Shown here: positions 36,313 through 48,547 of the stretch, one piece after another
Layout of the letters: each line of letters begins with the position of its first letter
Position numbering within the stretch: the first letter of the stretch is position 1
NCBI GenBank assembly: GCA_944472135.2
Contig: OX235265.1
Span: 45,977,459-46,041,458 of the forward strand
DNA from: Trichobilharzia regenti
Taxonomy: Eukaryota > Platyhelminthes > Trematoda > Strigeidida > Schistosomatidae
Direction of reading: 5' to 3'
DNA length: 64,000 bases
The notes under the pieces: generated by a model
The model's database searches: none
What the model saw: only the letters and a program-made list of their open reading frames with translations
Told to the model about the DNA's origin: nothing
Translations under genes and position numbers: made by a program

Positions 36313-36581
36313 CACAGCAACAGCTGGTGTAGTCAGTATTTCATGCAATGAAACCACTGTAACATAAGCAACATTAGCCAATGTATAAACAACAGTGACA
36401 ACGAGACATGAGAAGACAATTGAAATTGGTAAATCACGTTTAGGATTCTCCATTTCTTCAATCATACAATTTAAATAATTCCAACCAGAATAAGCGAATA
36501 GTCCAGAATAGAAAGCTTTAGCAATACTTCCTGGATACCAGTTGGAGCCTTCAAATGGTTCTTTAAACTCATCCGTATAAC
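36313..36581 (-). CDS. LAT-type transporter gene 1, exon 3
   Basis: A 269-base exon, acceptor TTTATACAG before 36581 and donor GTAAGT after 36313. It enters in phase 1 and leaves in phase 0. It encodes residues 196-285, with a short extracellular loop, then TM6 with the signature F-Y-S-G-L-F-A-Y-S-G-W-N-Y-L-N (about 219-233), E-E-M-E-N-P-K-R-D-L-P, and TM7 ending P-A-V-A-V. LAT1 has Gly at the position of Ser227, next to its gating Phe252, so this copy has a substitution in the unwound TM6 substrate site. Confidence 0.93.
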
Positions 36582-37079
36582 CTGTATAAATAATGAAAAG
36601 GAGATATCAAGATGTAGTCTTTTCAATTTTGAGTATTCTATAATGTCTTGGTAATTAATATCTTGAAAATGCTGTTTTATAAATCGAGTTTTGTTGTTGC
36701 TTGTAAGCAACATATATAATGCATTCATACAAATATTATTTAGCATACGAAGTTATACTACATAGAAGCCTAAAGCGGAAAATAGCCTCGTGTATCACCC
36801 AGTATAATCATCAAATAATAATGGATACTTTTCTTATATTACATCTAACTGAGCATAATCCAAATGATGATGTACCTAGTCTGTTACACGCTCACACTAT
36901 GTATTTTTATAAATTTTTACTAGTGCAGAAACCAAAACACATTAATCTTTATTACTATCAACTCCGGAACTACACAACTGGTCAAGAATATATGCCTAAG
37001 CAGTGATGCGACTGGGAAGTGAATAAAAAATGACAGATTTCTTAGGATGATATCTATATGGCCCGTTGGACAAGAGGTG

Positions 37080-37280
37080 GCTCTCGTGGCCCAAGTGGTC
37101 TAGTGGATAACGCTTTGGCGTTTGAAACTATGGGCATTCGGTTCGAGACTCGGTGGGAACATCATCACTCACTGAGAAATGCAGGTACATCTAGCCAACT
37201 GACGAGTCCCAAATAGGGTGGAATGCGCTTTATCCTGGATTCCACTGCTAGTCACCATCCACTAATTCAATTCTAATTAA
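37080..37280 (+). mobile_element. Sm-alpha-like hammerhead SINE
   Basis: tRNA-like head (GGCCCAAGTGGTCTAGTGG..., B box GGTTCGAGACTC) then hammerhead remnant and a tail GGATTCCACTGCTAG...CCATCCACTAATTC that resembles the S. mansoni Sm-alpha family as I remember it. Lies between transporter exons 2 and 3? No: it is downstream of exon 3 start, in intron 2 (36582-40379). Confidence 0.75.
37190..37242 (+). ncRNA. Decayed Sm-alpha-type hammerhead
   Basis: CTGACGA (37199-37205) is intact, but GAAA has become GGAA, and stem II is held only by wobble and two G-C pairs. Stem I ATCTAG/CTGGAT has one mismatch. Probably inactive. Confidence 0.65.
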
Positions 37281-37734
37281 ATCCTCAGACATCTTCGAAG
37301 CATCTGCACAAATAGCCGACAGGTTACACTGAGACCGAGCACCTCGGTCCAATCAATCGACGGGAAAATCTAAACATTCAATTAAGATATCTGTATCCGT
37401 TAAAGTTCAAAAATACCATGCTGATAAGTTCTAGGAACTCTTGATGTTCAAATTGTTTCGGTGATTGAGAATTGAAAATCCCTTTTCCTGTGATGTGATG
37501 TTGAATGATGAGATTTAATGATTCAGGATTGATCTCTGTTAATTTATCACATTTCTCCAATATATTAATTGAATTTTTACGACAGATTTATGTCCAGGAA
37601 AAAAGATTAGCGACTTAATTAACAACGTTTATCAAACAGTGGATATGTGAAAATGGGATAAACAAGAAATGGTAAAGCTAAACTTAAGCTTACATCGCCG
37701 TCGACGCTACCACTGACCTTAAGGAATTAATCAG

Positions 37735-38620
37735 AATTATTATTATTATTGTTCCCTTCAGTTCTAAATGGAACATAGGGCTTCAACAACATATCCCCAC
37801 TTTGTTCTTCTCTCTGCCATACTCTTCAGCTGGGTCCATGATTGGCCGATTGGTTCTCACTGTTTCTTGTTGCAAATTTACTCTGTCTGGTCATTTGATC
37901 TTCAATATGAAGCCAGCGAAGGGGGCAGTTGTTGATAAAAGCCTGCAACCTGTTGGAAATACTCCTCGTGATACACGAGTCTAGTTTCTGACACATAAGC
38001 AAGGACTGACTTTACATTGGTGTTGAAAGTTCGAATCTTGTTTTTCACTCTGGTAAAGTGCAGAAGATTTCCAAACTGGTTTCAGGTTGATGAAGGTGTA
38101 TCTTGCCTTTCTGATTCTGGCCTGCTTTGACATCTTCATCCATTCCAATCGCCTGTGGATGAAATCGTGCTTTCTGACCAGATAAATGAAGGAAGTAACT
38201 TCATTCAAATCTCACCCACTGATGGTGATTGGTGCTGGTTGTTGTTGCTGCTGTTTTTGGTTGGTTATCTCCATCACTTCCGTCTTCTCTATGTTTACCT
38301 CAAGTCCCGTCGTCGCTACCCGCCACTTCAGCCAGTTTCTTGGTTTACGCCTGGAAGTCTTTGATCCTGTGTAACATCAAATAGAAATCATCCACACGCG
38401 AAATTCACATCTTCTAGAGTCTGCATATCGGCCCGAAGTACTTCTGTCTTTTTGCTCCCAACGCACCATGTTCCACATAACCTATTCCGACACAATTAAG
38501 ATTATCATCGGTGATAATAGGCAGGAGGCTTGTCTTGCTCCTTTATTCGCCTCAAACGCCTCGCTGAATTTTCCGTTGTGGACCACTTGAAACTTGGGCA
38601 TAGTTTTATAGCTCCTAAAT
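37735..38620 (-). pseudogene. RTE LINE fragment in intron 2
   Basis: Minus strand: N-E-V-T-S-F-I-Y-L and I-N-L-K-P-V-W-K-S-S-A-L, with RT-region remnants up to 38600 and the AAT end at 37735-37755. Parallel to the 23.7-kb copy. Confidence 0.75.
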
Positions 38621-40379
38621 TGTGCTGATAAAGATTAAGGAGTAATAAAAATTGGCAAATTTTCTCAAGATCCATTTGTATTTCTGACTTTGTTATACAG
38701 TCTGCCCCGAAACCTCAGTCTTTCCAAAATAGCAGTTATCATGTCATGTTTCCTGCGAATATACACGTCTTATTAACTCCAGTTAATCCGTTGTTCACAC
38801 AATAGTCAAATATACCATCTTTCAAGAACTAGTTAAGGGAATCCAAAATAAAAGGTATAATTTGATTCGATTATGCCATCTATAACTCTAATTGGTTTTC
38901 AAAATTCATGTGTTGAGGTAGTTACTACAGTTAAACTTCACTCAAGAAATTTTGTTTAATATGAAAACAAATTAAGCCAAGTTTATTCGGCATGTAAAGG
39001 AGATATAGATGGTTGAATCGATTCACTCATGTACTCATTAAAAATACTGTATAACTGGCATGTTCTCCTAGTTTGTGTTTGGTTAATTTTTAAAACATCC
39101 CCTCTATTTATTTACATTCCACTCTAACGTAAATACCTTACAATATATCAAAATTAATAATTCTGGTATCTAATCTCCAGTTTATGAGACCATCGATTAC
39201 TTAAAATACCTTATATCGAACATTTCAGTAGTCAAGTGAACGCACACTTGCTTCACCTGACTGTCCAATTTTGTTATATGTATTTTTCGTCAAATATATG
39301 AGACAGCAACATGACTGTATGAACATCTTATGATACCCAGCCGATGGTGAATGCAGCACCGAAGCAAGAAATGTCATAGAGACGCAAAAAATCAAAGTAA
39401 AATTGGGTTTTTTTACAGTCGAACCAGCAGTATCCTCAAAGACAATATTAGTCCATTAGTCACTGAATAATAATATTTCTGGACTTAATACGAAACTCCC
39501 GATAAAATATCTAACCATCAGGAAAACAACAACTTTGAAGCTATAGAGGATGTATAAGAAATGATAATTCTTGCTTAGTTTACATGTCAGTGAGCTACTT
39601 AAGGTCAGACTGATCGGTCAGTAATTACTGGAACACCGGAATAAATACTTTACGGTTGTATTGTATGTAGGAAAAGCCGCCTTTGCTTTGAAATACACAG
39701 CCTTGTTATATCAATAACTCTGTTTTTTATTTCAGTCGAATGGATGAAATTCACTTTAAGTTTTACCAATGAATTTCAGTAGTCAAAACAATCAGGTGTT
39801 ATGAACTTGATTGTAAATTTACAATCTATAATTAAATCACAACTTAATGCAGCTTGAATGCTTTCAAACAGTTTACCAGATGCATTAGTTATACATAAAT
39901 TTCTACAATTCATATAATTCAACTGTCAGAGCTTGAGGTTTAGTCACTCAGTTGCCATTGTCATCAGTTTACTTCTTGATGTTGGAGCGGACTGAAGCCT
40001 AGCAGTCAAGTTTGCTATGTGGTCACCAAGCTAGGGAGCTCGCCGTCGTCGTACACTCTGAACTAATGTTGGACTGCTGGAGGCAACCAGGAAGAAGCCA
40101 TGAACCTACGTTTTATGCATTTTCGCGCTCACCGGTCAGCAAGGCGTATCTGTATTCTTGAAGGAAGTGATGTCTCCTCTGAGATTCAAACCCTGATAAT
40201 ATGGGGCTTCAATCAGAAAAGTTACCCTTCAACTAGCAGGGCTCCCAAATGACCTCATGTAGGCTTCTAATGGATACACTGGATGGCTAATCACATGTAA
40301 TATATTTATAGTTCATATATTATTTCAAATAAAAAAAATATCTTCGATTTTAAATAAATTACTCTTTTAGTTTACTCAC
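38621..40379. other. Intron 2 stretch, nothing recognised
   Basis: AT-rich, no coding or repeat signal identified up to exon 2. Confidence 0.5.
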
Positions 40380-40505
40380 CTAATCCCATACAAACGAAAC
40401 CTGTGACAATAATCAACAGCAGGGCAAGCATTTTAGCTAAGGTAAATATATCTTGAATCCGTGTAGCTAGTTTCACTGAATATGCATTTGCAAAACCAAG
40501 AATTA
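40380..40505 (-). CDS. LAT-type transporter gene 1, exon 2
   Basis: A 126-base exon, acceptor CCTAG before 40505 and donor GTGAGT after 40380, phase 1 at both ends. It encodes about 42 residues (154-196) starting [12 protein letters not shown], then [10 protein letters not shown] and a hydrophobic stretch. This corresponds to TM4-TM5 of LAT1 (its N-C-Y-S-V-K...R-V-Q-D region). It was too short to appear as an obvious open frame; I identified it by homology and splice signals. Confidence 0.9.
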
Positions 40506-40559
40506 CTAGGAAAGAAGAAAAGCACGATTAACAATGGTAGGTCAATGGGTTTTTGAAAT

Positions 40560-41243
40560 ATCATAAAGAAACATAGGAAAACACCAGAGAAAAAACCTGA
40601 GACTGTGACTGTACATAAGAAACCTCTTTTTATTAAGTTACAATTTAATGGTGACTTATCTAGTGAGATTCTATTCCAAAGACTTTCAAGGAGTATACGT
40701 AGAACATTTTACGCAGCACACCTATGTTTGTCATTCTCTAGCCGACGAATGATTGGGACGCAAACGAAGGATAAGCTTGACAGTTTTGCCACATCTATGT
40801 GTATTTATCAATTCAACTGCACCTGCGGTGACAGTTATATTGGGCGTACTACTAGACAGCTTAGCCAACGTGTTTGTGAACATCCCCCATCGTGGTTTGG
40901 CAAAGGACAGACAAAAACAATCCGTAGCTCAATTCTGTCACATCTAATTGATAGTGGTCATATAGTCGATAAAACGAAAGCCTTCAAAGTAATTCATCGT
41001 ATCCCACCGAATCTTTCCAGTAGACTTCGTATTCGTCTGCTGTACACAGCTGAGGTAGGCGATAGACATTCGAACTATTAAACCTAAACTATGCATTCAA
41101 AGGAAGTTCGTACAGCCATTATCCCTCCCTTGGCCTATTAAGACATAACCAACTAATAACTTCTACACCACCCCTTATTTATATTTTCAACCCCTTTCTT
41201 ATCATCCCTTAATCTTATCTTCATTTTAAACGTGTTTCATTTC
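40560..41243 (+). pseudogene. Penelope-like element fragment 5 (GIY-YIG endonuclease)
   Basis: The longest PLE frame here is 40605-41081 (158 codons): K-L-Q-F-N-G-D-L-S-S-E-I, then C-I-Y-Q-F-N-C-T-C-G-D-S-Y-I-G-R-T-T-R-Q-L...R-V-C-E-H, the GIY-YIG core with upstream Cys pair, and a C-terminal domain ending after a frameshift near 41055 (I-K-P-K-L...F-V-Q-P-L-S-L-P-W-P). GIY-YIG nicks target DNA for PLE insertion. Its 3' UTR was interrupted by a SINE (41244-41458). It lies antisense in intron 1 of the transporter gene, next to exon 2. Confidence 0.85.
41233..41243. repeat. Target-site duplication of SINE B, left
   Basis: TGTTTCATTTC, identical to 41459-41469. Confidence 0.85.
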
Positions 41244-41458
41244 TATAGTTTTGGTTTGTAAGGATTAGTTATGTTTTACGAGTTGATCACGGATTGATAT
41301 CAGTTAGAGAACCATTGAAAACCAGGGAGTACTGGACAGCTGCTGTTTCATCCTAGTTTGGGAATCATCGGCAGTACGCACCCACTGGGATTCGAACCCA
41401 GGACCTTCCGGTTACAAGGCAAGCTCGTATACCATTCAGCCACTGGGACCCGATTCAA
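41244..41458 (-). mobile_element. Hammerhead SINE, subfamily B, clean insertion
   Basis: A 215-bp element flanked by an 11-bp perfect duplication (TGTTTCATTTC at 41233-41243 and 41459-41469), which fixes both ends. In sense (minus) it starts TTGAATCGGGTCCC, has a tRNA-like head with A box (TGGCTGAATGG) and B box (GGGTTCGAATCCC), then a hammerhead-like stretch (41329-41377), and a unique tail ending ACAAACCAAAACTATA with no poly-A. It inserted into the PLE 3' UTR. Confidence 0.88.
41329..41377 (-). ncRNA. Hammerhead-like motif of subfamily B (core altered)
   Basis: GTACTG and CAGTAC form stem I, GAAA is present, stem III is made from ACAGCAGCTGT, and the cleavage triplet is GTC. The first core strand reads CCGATGA instead of CTGATGA, and the base pair next to the core in stem II is U-U. 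These two changes recur in the other subfamily B copies, so activity is doubtful. Confidence 0.6.
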
Positions 41459-41469
41459 TGTTTCATTTC
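41459..41469. repeat. Target-site duplication of SINE B, right
   Basis: TGTTTCATTTC, identical to 41233-41243. Confidence 0.85.
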
Positions 41470-41800
41470 CTTCCCTTAAAATTCAACATAACTTAATCGG
41501 TTCATTTGTTTTTACTAGCCTTTATCGACTGCTTCCACCTGAACAATTGTTTGTTTAATCATACTGTTTTTCATTATTCGTGTTATCACAGATTGCCTCA
41601 CTTTTTCATCCTTATTATTGATAAGACCATTATTATTATTACTATTATTAATATTATCATTACCACTATTATGACTAATGCACAATTTATATTCACCATC
41701 GCATTATCCTATAGAAAAAACCATGATTGGTCGATATTTGAATTGTTATTTGTAAACTTATATATATTAGGGTTAAGCTTGATGAGATTTAATTGAAAAC
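41470..41800 (+). repeat. PLE fragment 5 3' flank after SINE insertion
   Basis: T-rich, low-complexity sequence with ATT repeats that continues the PLE 3' UTR interrupted at 41243. Exact PLE end not identifiable. Confidence 0.35.
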
Positions 41801-42089
41801 AATATTGTTCACTTAAATGTGTTGTTCTAAATACTAATGAATAGATTAGGCTACCTATGCATTTTTTAGTAAAAGATTATTGGTCTGCTTTAGTTAATGC
41901 AATATTTTGCTAAGAATATATTTTTAAATTAGTCTGAAGTTTATAAAGTACCTTATTCACACTGAGAATTCGGCATCAGATTACAAGCAAACCGGAAGTC
42001 CTGTCAGTTAACTTCTTTTTAGGTTTTCAAAAGCTTCTTCATCTGCTCCAAAATTAACACAGACAAAAATTACAATTTTAAAGAGTTAG

Positions 42090-42350
42090 TTTGTAGGGAT
42101 GTGATTTTTTTCGTGTTGGATCGCGAGTACTACACAGCTGTTTCGTCTTAGCTTAGGAGTCTTCATCAGTTCCCACCCGTGATCCCGACACCAGGGATAG
42201 GACCTAGGCCCTTAGGTTAGAAGACCAGCTCGCTAACTGTTCAAACACGGAGAGGGGATCCCAATAGCCCATGCATACTAACCTCTGTCAATTGGCGATT
42301 TTAGCACCTCTACCATTCACTAACGTCGGCGCTTACTTCTTCCTGCACCC
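42090..42350 (-). repeat. Diverged relative of SINE A/B, block 15
   Basis: Antisense copy. GAAACAGCTGT and a decayed head are recognisable; the first core strand has changed. An older subfamily or heavily mutated copy. Confidence 0.6.
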
Positions 42351-43280
42351 AACCCGGCAAAATTGTCTATAAAATATACAATGTACGTTAAACTACTCAA
42401 CTGATAGGTCATAAATATTTTATTGCTCAATTTTCTTTATTTTTAGTGGCTTTTCCAGCACATTTCCTCTAGTGAAGAAACCTAGGGTTAATAAATCAAG
42501 ACTTACAAATGCAGCAGCATAGTTCTCTATCATTTTTAATAAGGTTTTCCACTTGCGATATAAATTAAGAATACATAGGTCAGAAAACAATATAATTTTC
42601 TTAACTTCACTTCGAAGCTGTAGAATTATACCGTATTCGCAAATTTCATGGAAATGCTTATAAAGGCCATTTGGTAATATGGTAACTTGTATAGTAATGC
42701 GGTGTGTAATTCATATTCATTCGTTTTTTCTTCTTTTATTCATTCTTTTTAACATATTCTGAACCTCTGAACCTCTTTTATCTGGTTGGTTTAGTTGTGG
42801 GGCTTTCGTCGTCCTTCTGGACAACATCTTCAATGCAATATTTAGCGTAAAGTGAAATGATTTAAATTTTTCATGAGTGATAGAATTGCGTCTCCCGGTT
42901 ACCATCTTTACATATGTATTGATCAACTCCGCAACTAAACCAACCAGCTCAGAGAACGCTATTAATTGCGAATCATCCATTTGAGGTAAAAATCTTCTCT
43001 ATATTCTGAACCTCTTACTGTTATGAACTATACTCCTGTTTCTAGGTGCTTTCAGTTCTAATGATAATCATTTCTGTGTAAAATCAGTCACTTAGTGTTT
43101 TTAGATTATGTGGGACTACTTTACTAAGTTTCGAAATTTATTTATCATTAATTTTTATGACATTCAATTTTTATCTCGTTATTAGATGATAGTATGCACT
43201 TGCAGGACTCTTCAGAACGCTGTGTAACTGTACAGCATTGAGGTGGATTTACAAAAAGAACATTCTCTGATGATCTATGT
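42351..43280. other. Intron 1 stretch with an unassigned 87-codon frame
   Basis: Minus-strand frame 42717-42980 starts M-D-D-S-Q-L-I-A-F and ends very basic (K-R-M-N-K-R-R-K-N-E). No known domain; it could be a transposon remnant or chance. Confidence 0.4.
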
Positions 43281-43293
43281 CTTTTCAAATTAT

Positions 43294-43524
43294 TTTTTTC
43301 CTTCACGTTCCCCAGTGGAACATACGGCTTCAAGCTAGTGGCTTGAAGTTTCTGTAGCAGTGTTTATTTTACAGAATGGGGTTGCTAGCCTCATGCACAA
43401 TCTTTCATCTTTACCAGCATTATTTCTGGCTTAGTGGGATGAATGAGTGCGTGGGTGGCGGGACATCGAACCTGCGACTATATGCAAGGTCAACGAGTGT
43501 CCCAACCGCTATGCCAACGACGCA
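43294..43524 (-). mobile_element. tRNA SINE family D, clean copy 2
   Basis: A 231-bp element with a perfect 13-bp duplication (CTTTTCAAATTAT, 43281-43293 and 43525-43537). Same head and tail as copy 1. B box slightly altered. Confidence 0.88.
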
Positions 43525-43668
43525 CTTTTCAAATTATATTAAATGATTATTTTTCTACTTGTTAGTATTAATAATATCGTTATCCCTTGTCCGTTTTGTT
43601 TTACCTCTAAAAGGAAACGGATATAACATCAACTTGAACACACAATTTATACATTTTATCTGTTTATT

Positions 43669-43671
<3 letters not shown>

Positions 43672-43720
<49 letters not shown>
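43672..43720. repeat. (AT)n microsatellite
   Basis: About 24 AT units. Confidence 0.9.
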
Positions 43721-43849
43721 GTGATGAAAACCTTTCTTTTGATGCTATTCGCTTAAATAAATGATCAGAATGTGGTTACACGCATAATACATCTTTGCTG
43801 AGTGTAACATCTTTTTCAAGTGTTCGTTTAACAGCTATCTGACTGTTTA

Positions 43850-44115
43850 CAGATTTCATCTTGACCTGACATAAGCTACAGGACCAGTAAGAAATCGAGG
43901 AGCACTGGACAGCTGCTTCGTCTTAGTTTGGTACTTTTCAACAGTATTCACTTATTGAGGTTGGAACCCATGGTCTACTGATAAAAGGCAAGCTTTTATA
44001 CCATCCACGCGGAAGACCCTGGGTTTGAACCCCATTGGGTGCGTACCGACGAAAAGTCCCAAACTGGGAGAAAACAGCTGTTCAGTACTCCTTAGCTTCC
44101 CAGTGGTTCTGTGTC
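43850..44115. repeat. Diverged SINE A/B composite, block 16
   Basis: Antisense tail and hammerhead remnant (43850-43955), then sense B box (GGGTTTGAACCCC near 44020), altered hammerhead and tail. Confidence 0.65.
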
Positions 44116-47100
44116 AGCGTTCATTAACATAATTTTATAACGAAAGAGGGGATTTAATCAGGTGCTTTTTCTCTTGCTATCATTACAGAAATTTCGACAC
44201 TTATTCAAAATAACTTCAAATTCGTAGTTAATAAAAAGTATCACAACACAATGTGGTTCTAAACACTTTAGACCACAACCAATAATCTATCTGACATTCA
44301 GAAAATAAACAGAACAACTTAGTAGCTTCTAGTATTTACTAGTCAAATTAAGAATGTTTTGAATAATGTGGTTACCTAAGCCAAGTAAGATGTAGATGCA
44401 GCATAAAGACTGCACTTCTCCTCTTTTTCACTCACCCATTCAAATGTTATTTAATTAGTGATTCGTGAGAATAACCTCTTTTGTTAGTGCTATTTAGAAT
44501 TAAATCTTCTACCTTTTATCTTACCAAAGTGTACTGATTTATTTTAATAAAGTCTTGTCAAATGTGTGACTAACTTAATCTTATCAGAACAACTAATTTC
44601 TCATGAAACTTTTGTCATTCACGTTTAGGACTGTAATCATCCTAACGGATGAACTGTTGGAAGTAGTTCATTAGTTCATGTACCTAGTGAACTTTATTGG
44701 ATGAGGTTCATAGTCGTAAAAGGAGGACCTTGGGCCACTTCTACTGTCATAATGACGCTATTCTAACCTTTAAAGGTTAGATTTGCAACGCCTCACTGTG
44801 GACGTCTGTGAAGCATTACCTCTCCGGTCTGAGGATTTGTATCCATTCTACCTGCTCGACTTCTGGTGTCTCCATAGTATCGCTTGCACCTATTAACGTT
44901 AATGTGTAAATGGTCGTAGTTTCTAGCAGTTAGACTGTGTAAAAGCAGCGAAGAACTGGTCATCTCATAAAGTTAACTGTATTTTGAAGGATAGTTATGT
45001 CAGATTGTCTTATGTCATGATAATGAACGTGACAGTGAGCGCAAGAAAATTGGTTTATAAGAGTCAAAGTATCCGAAGAACTATTGTGTTAGCATAGCAA
45101 ATCATTATTCGCACTATGCCTAAAAACAGTAATTATGTTATAAGCTGTCGTTTACCATACTTCAAAAATTGTACCTTTGGACTAACTCAGCCTGTAACAG
45201 TCATAGTTACGAAACAAAATAAGATATGAAAACGCCCTTAGTTTCCAAACACTGAGACCATTTATACATATATATATATTAATAAAGCTAAATTTCGGTG
45301 CAAAACAGTCTCTTCTTTCGAAATTTATCTTCTAGGGAAGAATTCTTGATTATATCCTTCAAGTTACCTGTGTAACATTTTCATCAATATTCATTTATAC
45401 ACCAAAGAAATGTCTATCAAACATTAAACGTTGAACAGATGCACTCGTTATTCAACTGCGAGTAAATTCTTCTCGAGGTAGAATAACTGAAGTTGAAATG
45501 ATAATCTGAATCGTGACAGAATTCAACTTAAAGACTTTTAATTATTTTATGAATTAATTATTTTGTTTATATGACTGACTGATGAACTAACGTGAAACTC
45601 TGCACATAAGTGCATCGTTTTAAGTTCCCTCACAAAAATAACAGAAAAGAAACAGAATGACATTATACTGACAACTGTGGCTCTTCGGATAGAATAATTA
45701 AATATAGACTGGCGAATTATTTTATAATCTTCAAGAAGATAATAAATTAATACATCGTTCCCCTCACTCACTGTGAATGATTTTGGATTATCTGTCAAAC
45801 ACTTCTCAACTGTCGATTCTTGCCATCCCAAAGACACCAGCCATACAATCTACTATTGTCCACATCAGTCATAACAACAGTCAGTGATTTCAGTCAATAG
45901 TGTTCGATAATTAGGTTAGTAGCAACAGATAAATTGTGAATAAAAAGAGACGTGAATCCAGGATTTCGCTAGTAAAAACTGATCAATCGAATGCTACTGT
46001 AATAGCAGTCATAGTAATATTGAGTCAGACGATTTAGTTATTCCATTATACTGAGATTGGTTTGAATCATTTAATTTTAAAAACTGAGGAATCGTAGAGT
46101 CAAAATAAACACAATAAGATCTTCAGGAAAGGTATGTTTGTCCCCTGTGCTTCTAAGTTTTTATAGTGACTCGAGTGATTTTCTATGGGGTAGGTTCGCT
46201 ACTCCCAAAATTAGGACTGGCTGGAAAACTAGCGAGTTAGTGAACTTGACGAGGACCACAGAGAATAGGAAAAAAGTGTTCAACTCGGAACCCAATGTTT
46301 GTCCCTAGATAGTTGTAAAAGAGGAAGTCACTGGTATTTTGGGAATTTAAAGCCACGCAGTCTAGGTAACAGTCTGCATATATCCTTGCAGAACTGTATT
46401 CATCCAAATGTGTCCCTTTCCATTAATACAGAAATGTCCCAAATAATTAGGTATGTTACAGAAGATATAGAAAGTATCGCGAAATATATCACAAATAGTA
46501 ATCATAAAAATGTGCTAGTCATGGATATGTACGTTTGATAACTGTTACGGTAACCGGTTATATGTCTGATTAAAGGACCATTTGAATAGAATCAACGATT
46601 AAAGTTGCTTGTCTCGCCACAACTTTCAGCTGCTTACCCTTTAACCAACATTTATTTCATCAGGCTCCTGTTTAGTATTTTCACTGTCTGGATTCCACCA
46701 TGTATTTGGTTAGGTGTACTAGGTTTCCTATGATTACTAATTGTGTCTCAGAATTCAAGGTGTGGAGTTCAGCTTGATACCTAACAGATGTACATATGTG
46801 CTTCAGCGCAACTTTATGTTTGCCAGTGACTACCTATGTGGTAGAACACTATTTGAAAGTAAAGAAGTTGTATATTCTAAACTTGGGGACGTGGTTATAT
46901 CATTTACGAAAACTAAATTAGATTTTTAACGCCTCGTTCATAAACTGTGTTTTCAAATGTCCATAAATATGTTATTAAATCTCAATATGACCTCTCAATC
47001 ATTATTATTATACGTTTGCCTTGCTTTCATTAGTTTAATTATTTGACATTTCACACTGTAATAGCATAATTTTTGGATGAATTTTTAATCACAAATTATT

Positions 47101-48547
47101 GCTCATTATCATATCAAGGTAAGATTAACAAGTGTATCATCCTTTTGCATATCACAAACATGTTAGGGATGACAGTCATAGTGTCACAAATTTATTTTAG
47201 ATTCCACTGCTAGCCAAAACTATCAGGTCAAAAAATGTTATGTATATATATGTACTGAAAGACTGAGGCAATGGGCGAAAGAGGATCAACATCTTCTGCG
47301 AGGTAATTTGCATCGATTTCGAACCTACCCAATAGTTTGATGAATATTTCTACAAAAACAAGCCGTTAAACATCACGATTTGAGGTCTTTTAACTTAATA
47401 AGCTGTTAGAAATACAACTTTATTAATATTTTATAATTCCTTGAGGTTTCGAGAGAAACATAAATTCGAAGAACCTAAAGGCTTACAAGTGAGGGTGATG
47501 GGGGGTCTTTAGGAGATTAGTAGTTATAGTGATCCAAAAATAGAATATGAGCGTATTTGAAACAAATAATAGGCAGCAATTAACTTGTTTTAATGCTAGA
47601 AAACTTTGCATATAGGCAAACAAAAAGACAGTTAACCAGATAGAATCAAATAACTATTTCAGCCTAACTGTAACGACTCAAGCCATTTCGTTTGAAAAAT
47701 CGACGATTTTTCCTGAATTTGTTTTAGTTGGTCCAATGCGGTTAGTTGCGCTAAAGTCACCTTAATAAGAAAAGACTGTTTATCATGACAGGACAACTGA
47801 ATTCGTTTTAGGTGACGAAATATTCCAACTGGTCAAATTTAAGTAGCCATCGTTACTGTATTCAAACAAAATAATCTATCAGTGATCACCAAGCAAACTT
47901 ATTGGATTAAACTGAAGAAGTGTCCCTAAGCAGTAGTTCAACCGGGCACTCTTACAAAGAAAGTGAATGTCAGACATCGACCCTTCATACTCCACACATG
48001 CCCATACAGCAGCACAGTGAACTATGTGTTTGGACACTCCTAAAGCAGCATCTTATGAATAATGATGTCCCATGTCTTCACACTGCAATAATGCACGAAA
48101 AGTACCTGGTAGGACGATAAAACTCTTCGCAGCTCGAACTTCATCCTAGATAATAACACACTCTGAACACCAAATTTTTCATATTTCCAAGGCTAATCAT
48201 TCCTTTATTGTCTGATGACGTTTTCATCAGTCTCGTCTCTTACATGCTCTTCTGACAAGCACAAGATAACAGAAAAGCCTAATGTGTTTAACTGGCTGAT
48301 GTTTAGACACTTTGTCCAGAATTCAAGTCCAGCTATATTTAATTCCATTTGACTAATTGTGTGCTGTGATTAGTTCTAACATGACAAAAATGGGACAATG
48401 TATAGTTATCGGAACATTCCCGCAGAGTAGTTTCTAACAATATCATAGGTATTTTAAATTCATAAACATTTATATTGTCAAAACTACAAATATTGGTATC
48501 ATTACTATAAAATGCATATATACATATAGTTTAGATATTCGACTTAC
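44116..48547. other. Intron 1 stretch, mostly unrecognised
   Basis: Contains only the family E fragment at 47035-47135 and a 16-base match to the Sm-alpha tail near 47204. No coding signal. Confidence 0.45.
47035..47135 (-). repeat. Family E fragment
   Basis: Contains CACACTGTAATAGC and AAATTATTGCTCATTATCATATC, antisense to the family. Confidence 0.5.

Noticed and set aside
42090..42350. Canonical CTGATGA core in the diverged SINE
   Set aside because: When aligned to SINE A the CTGATGA string is out of register with stem II; the aligned core is altered.
43559..43756. 65-codon frame containing an Ile-Tyr repeat
   Set aside because: It is translation of the (AT)n microsatellite.
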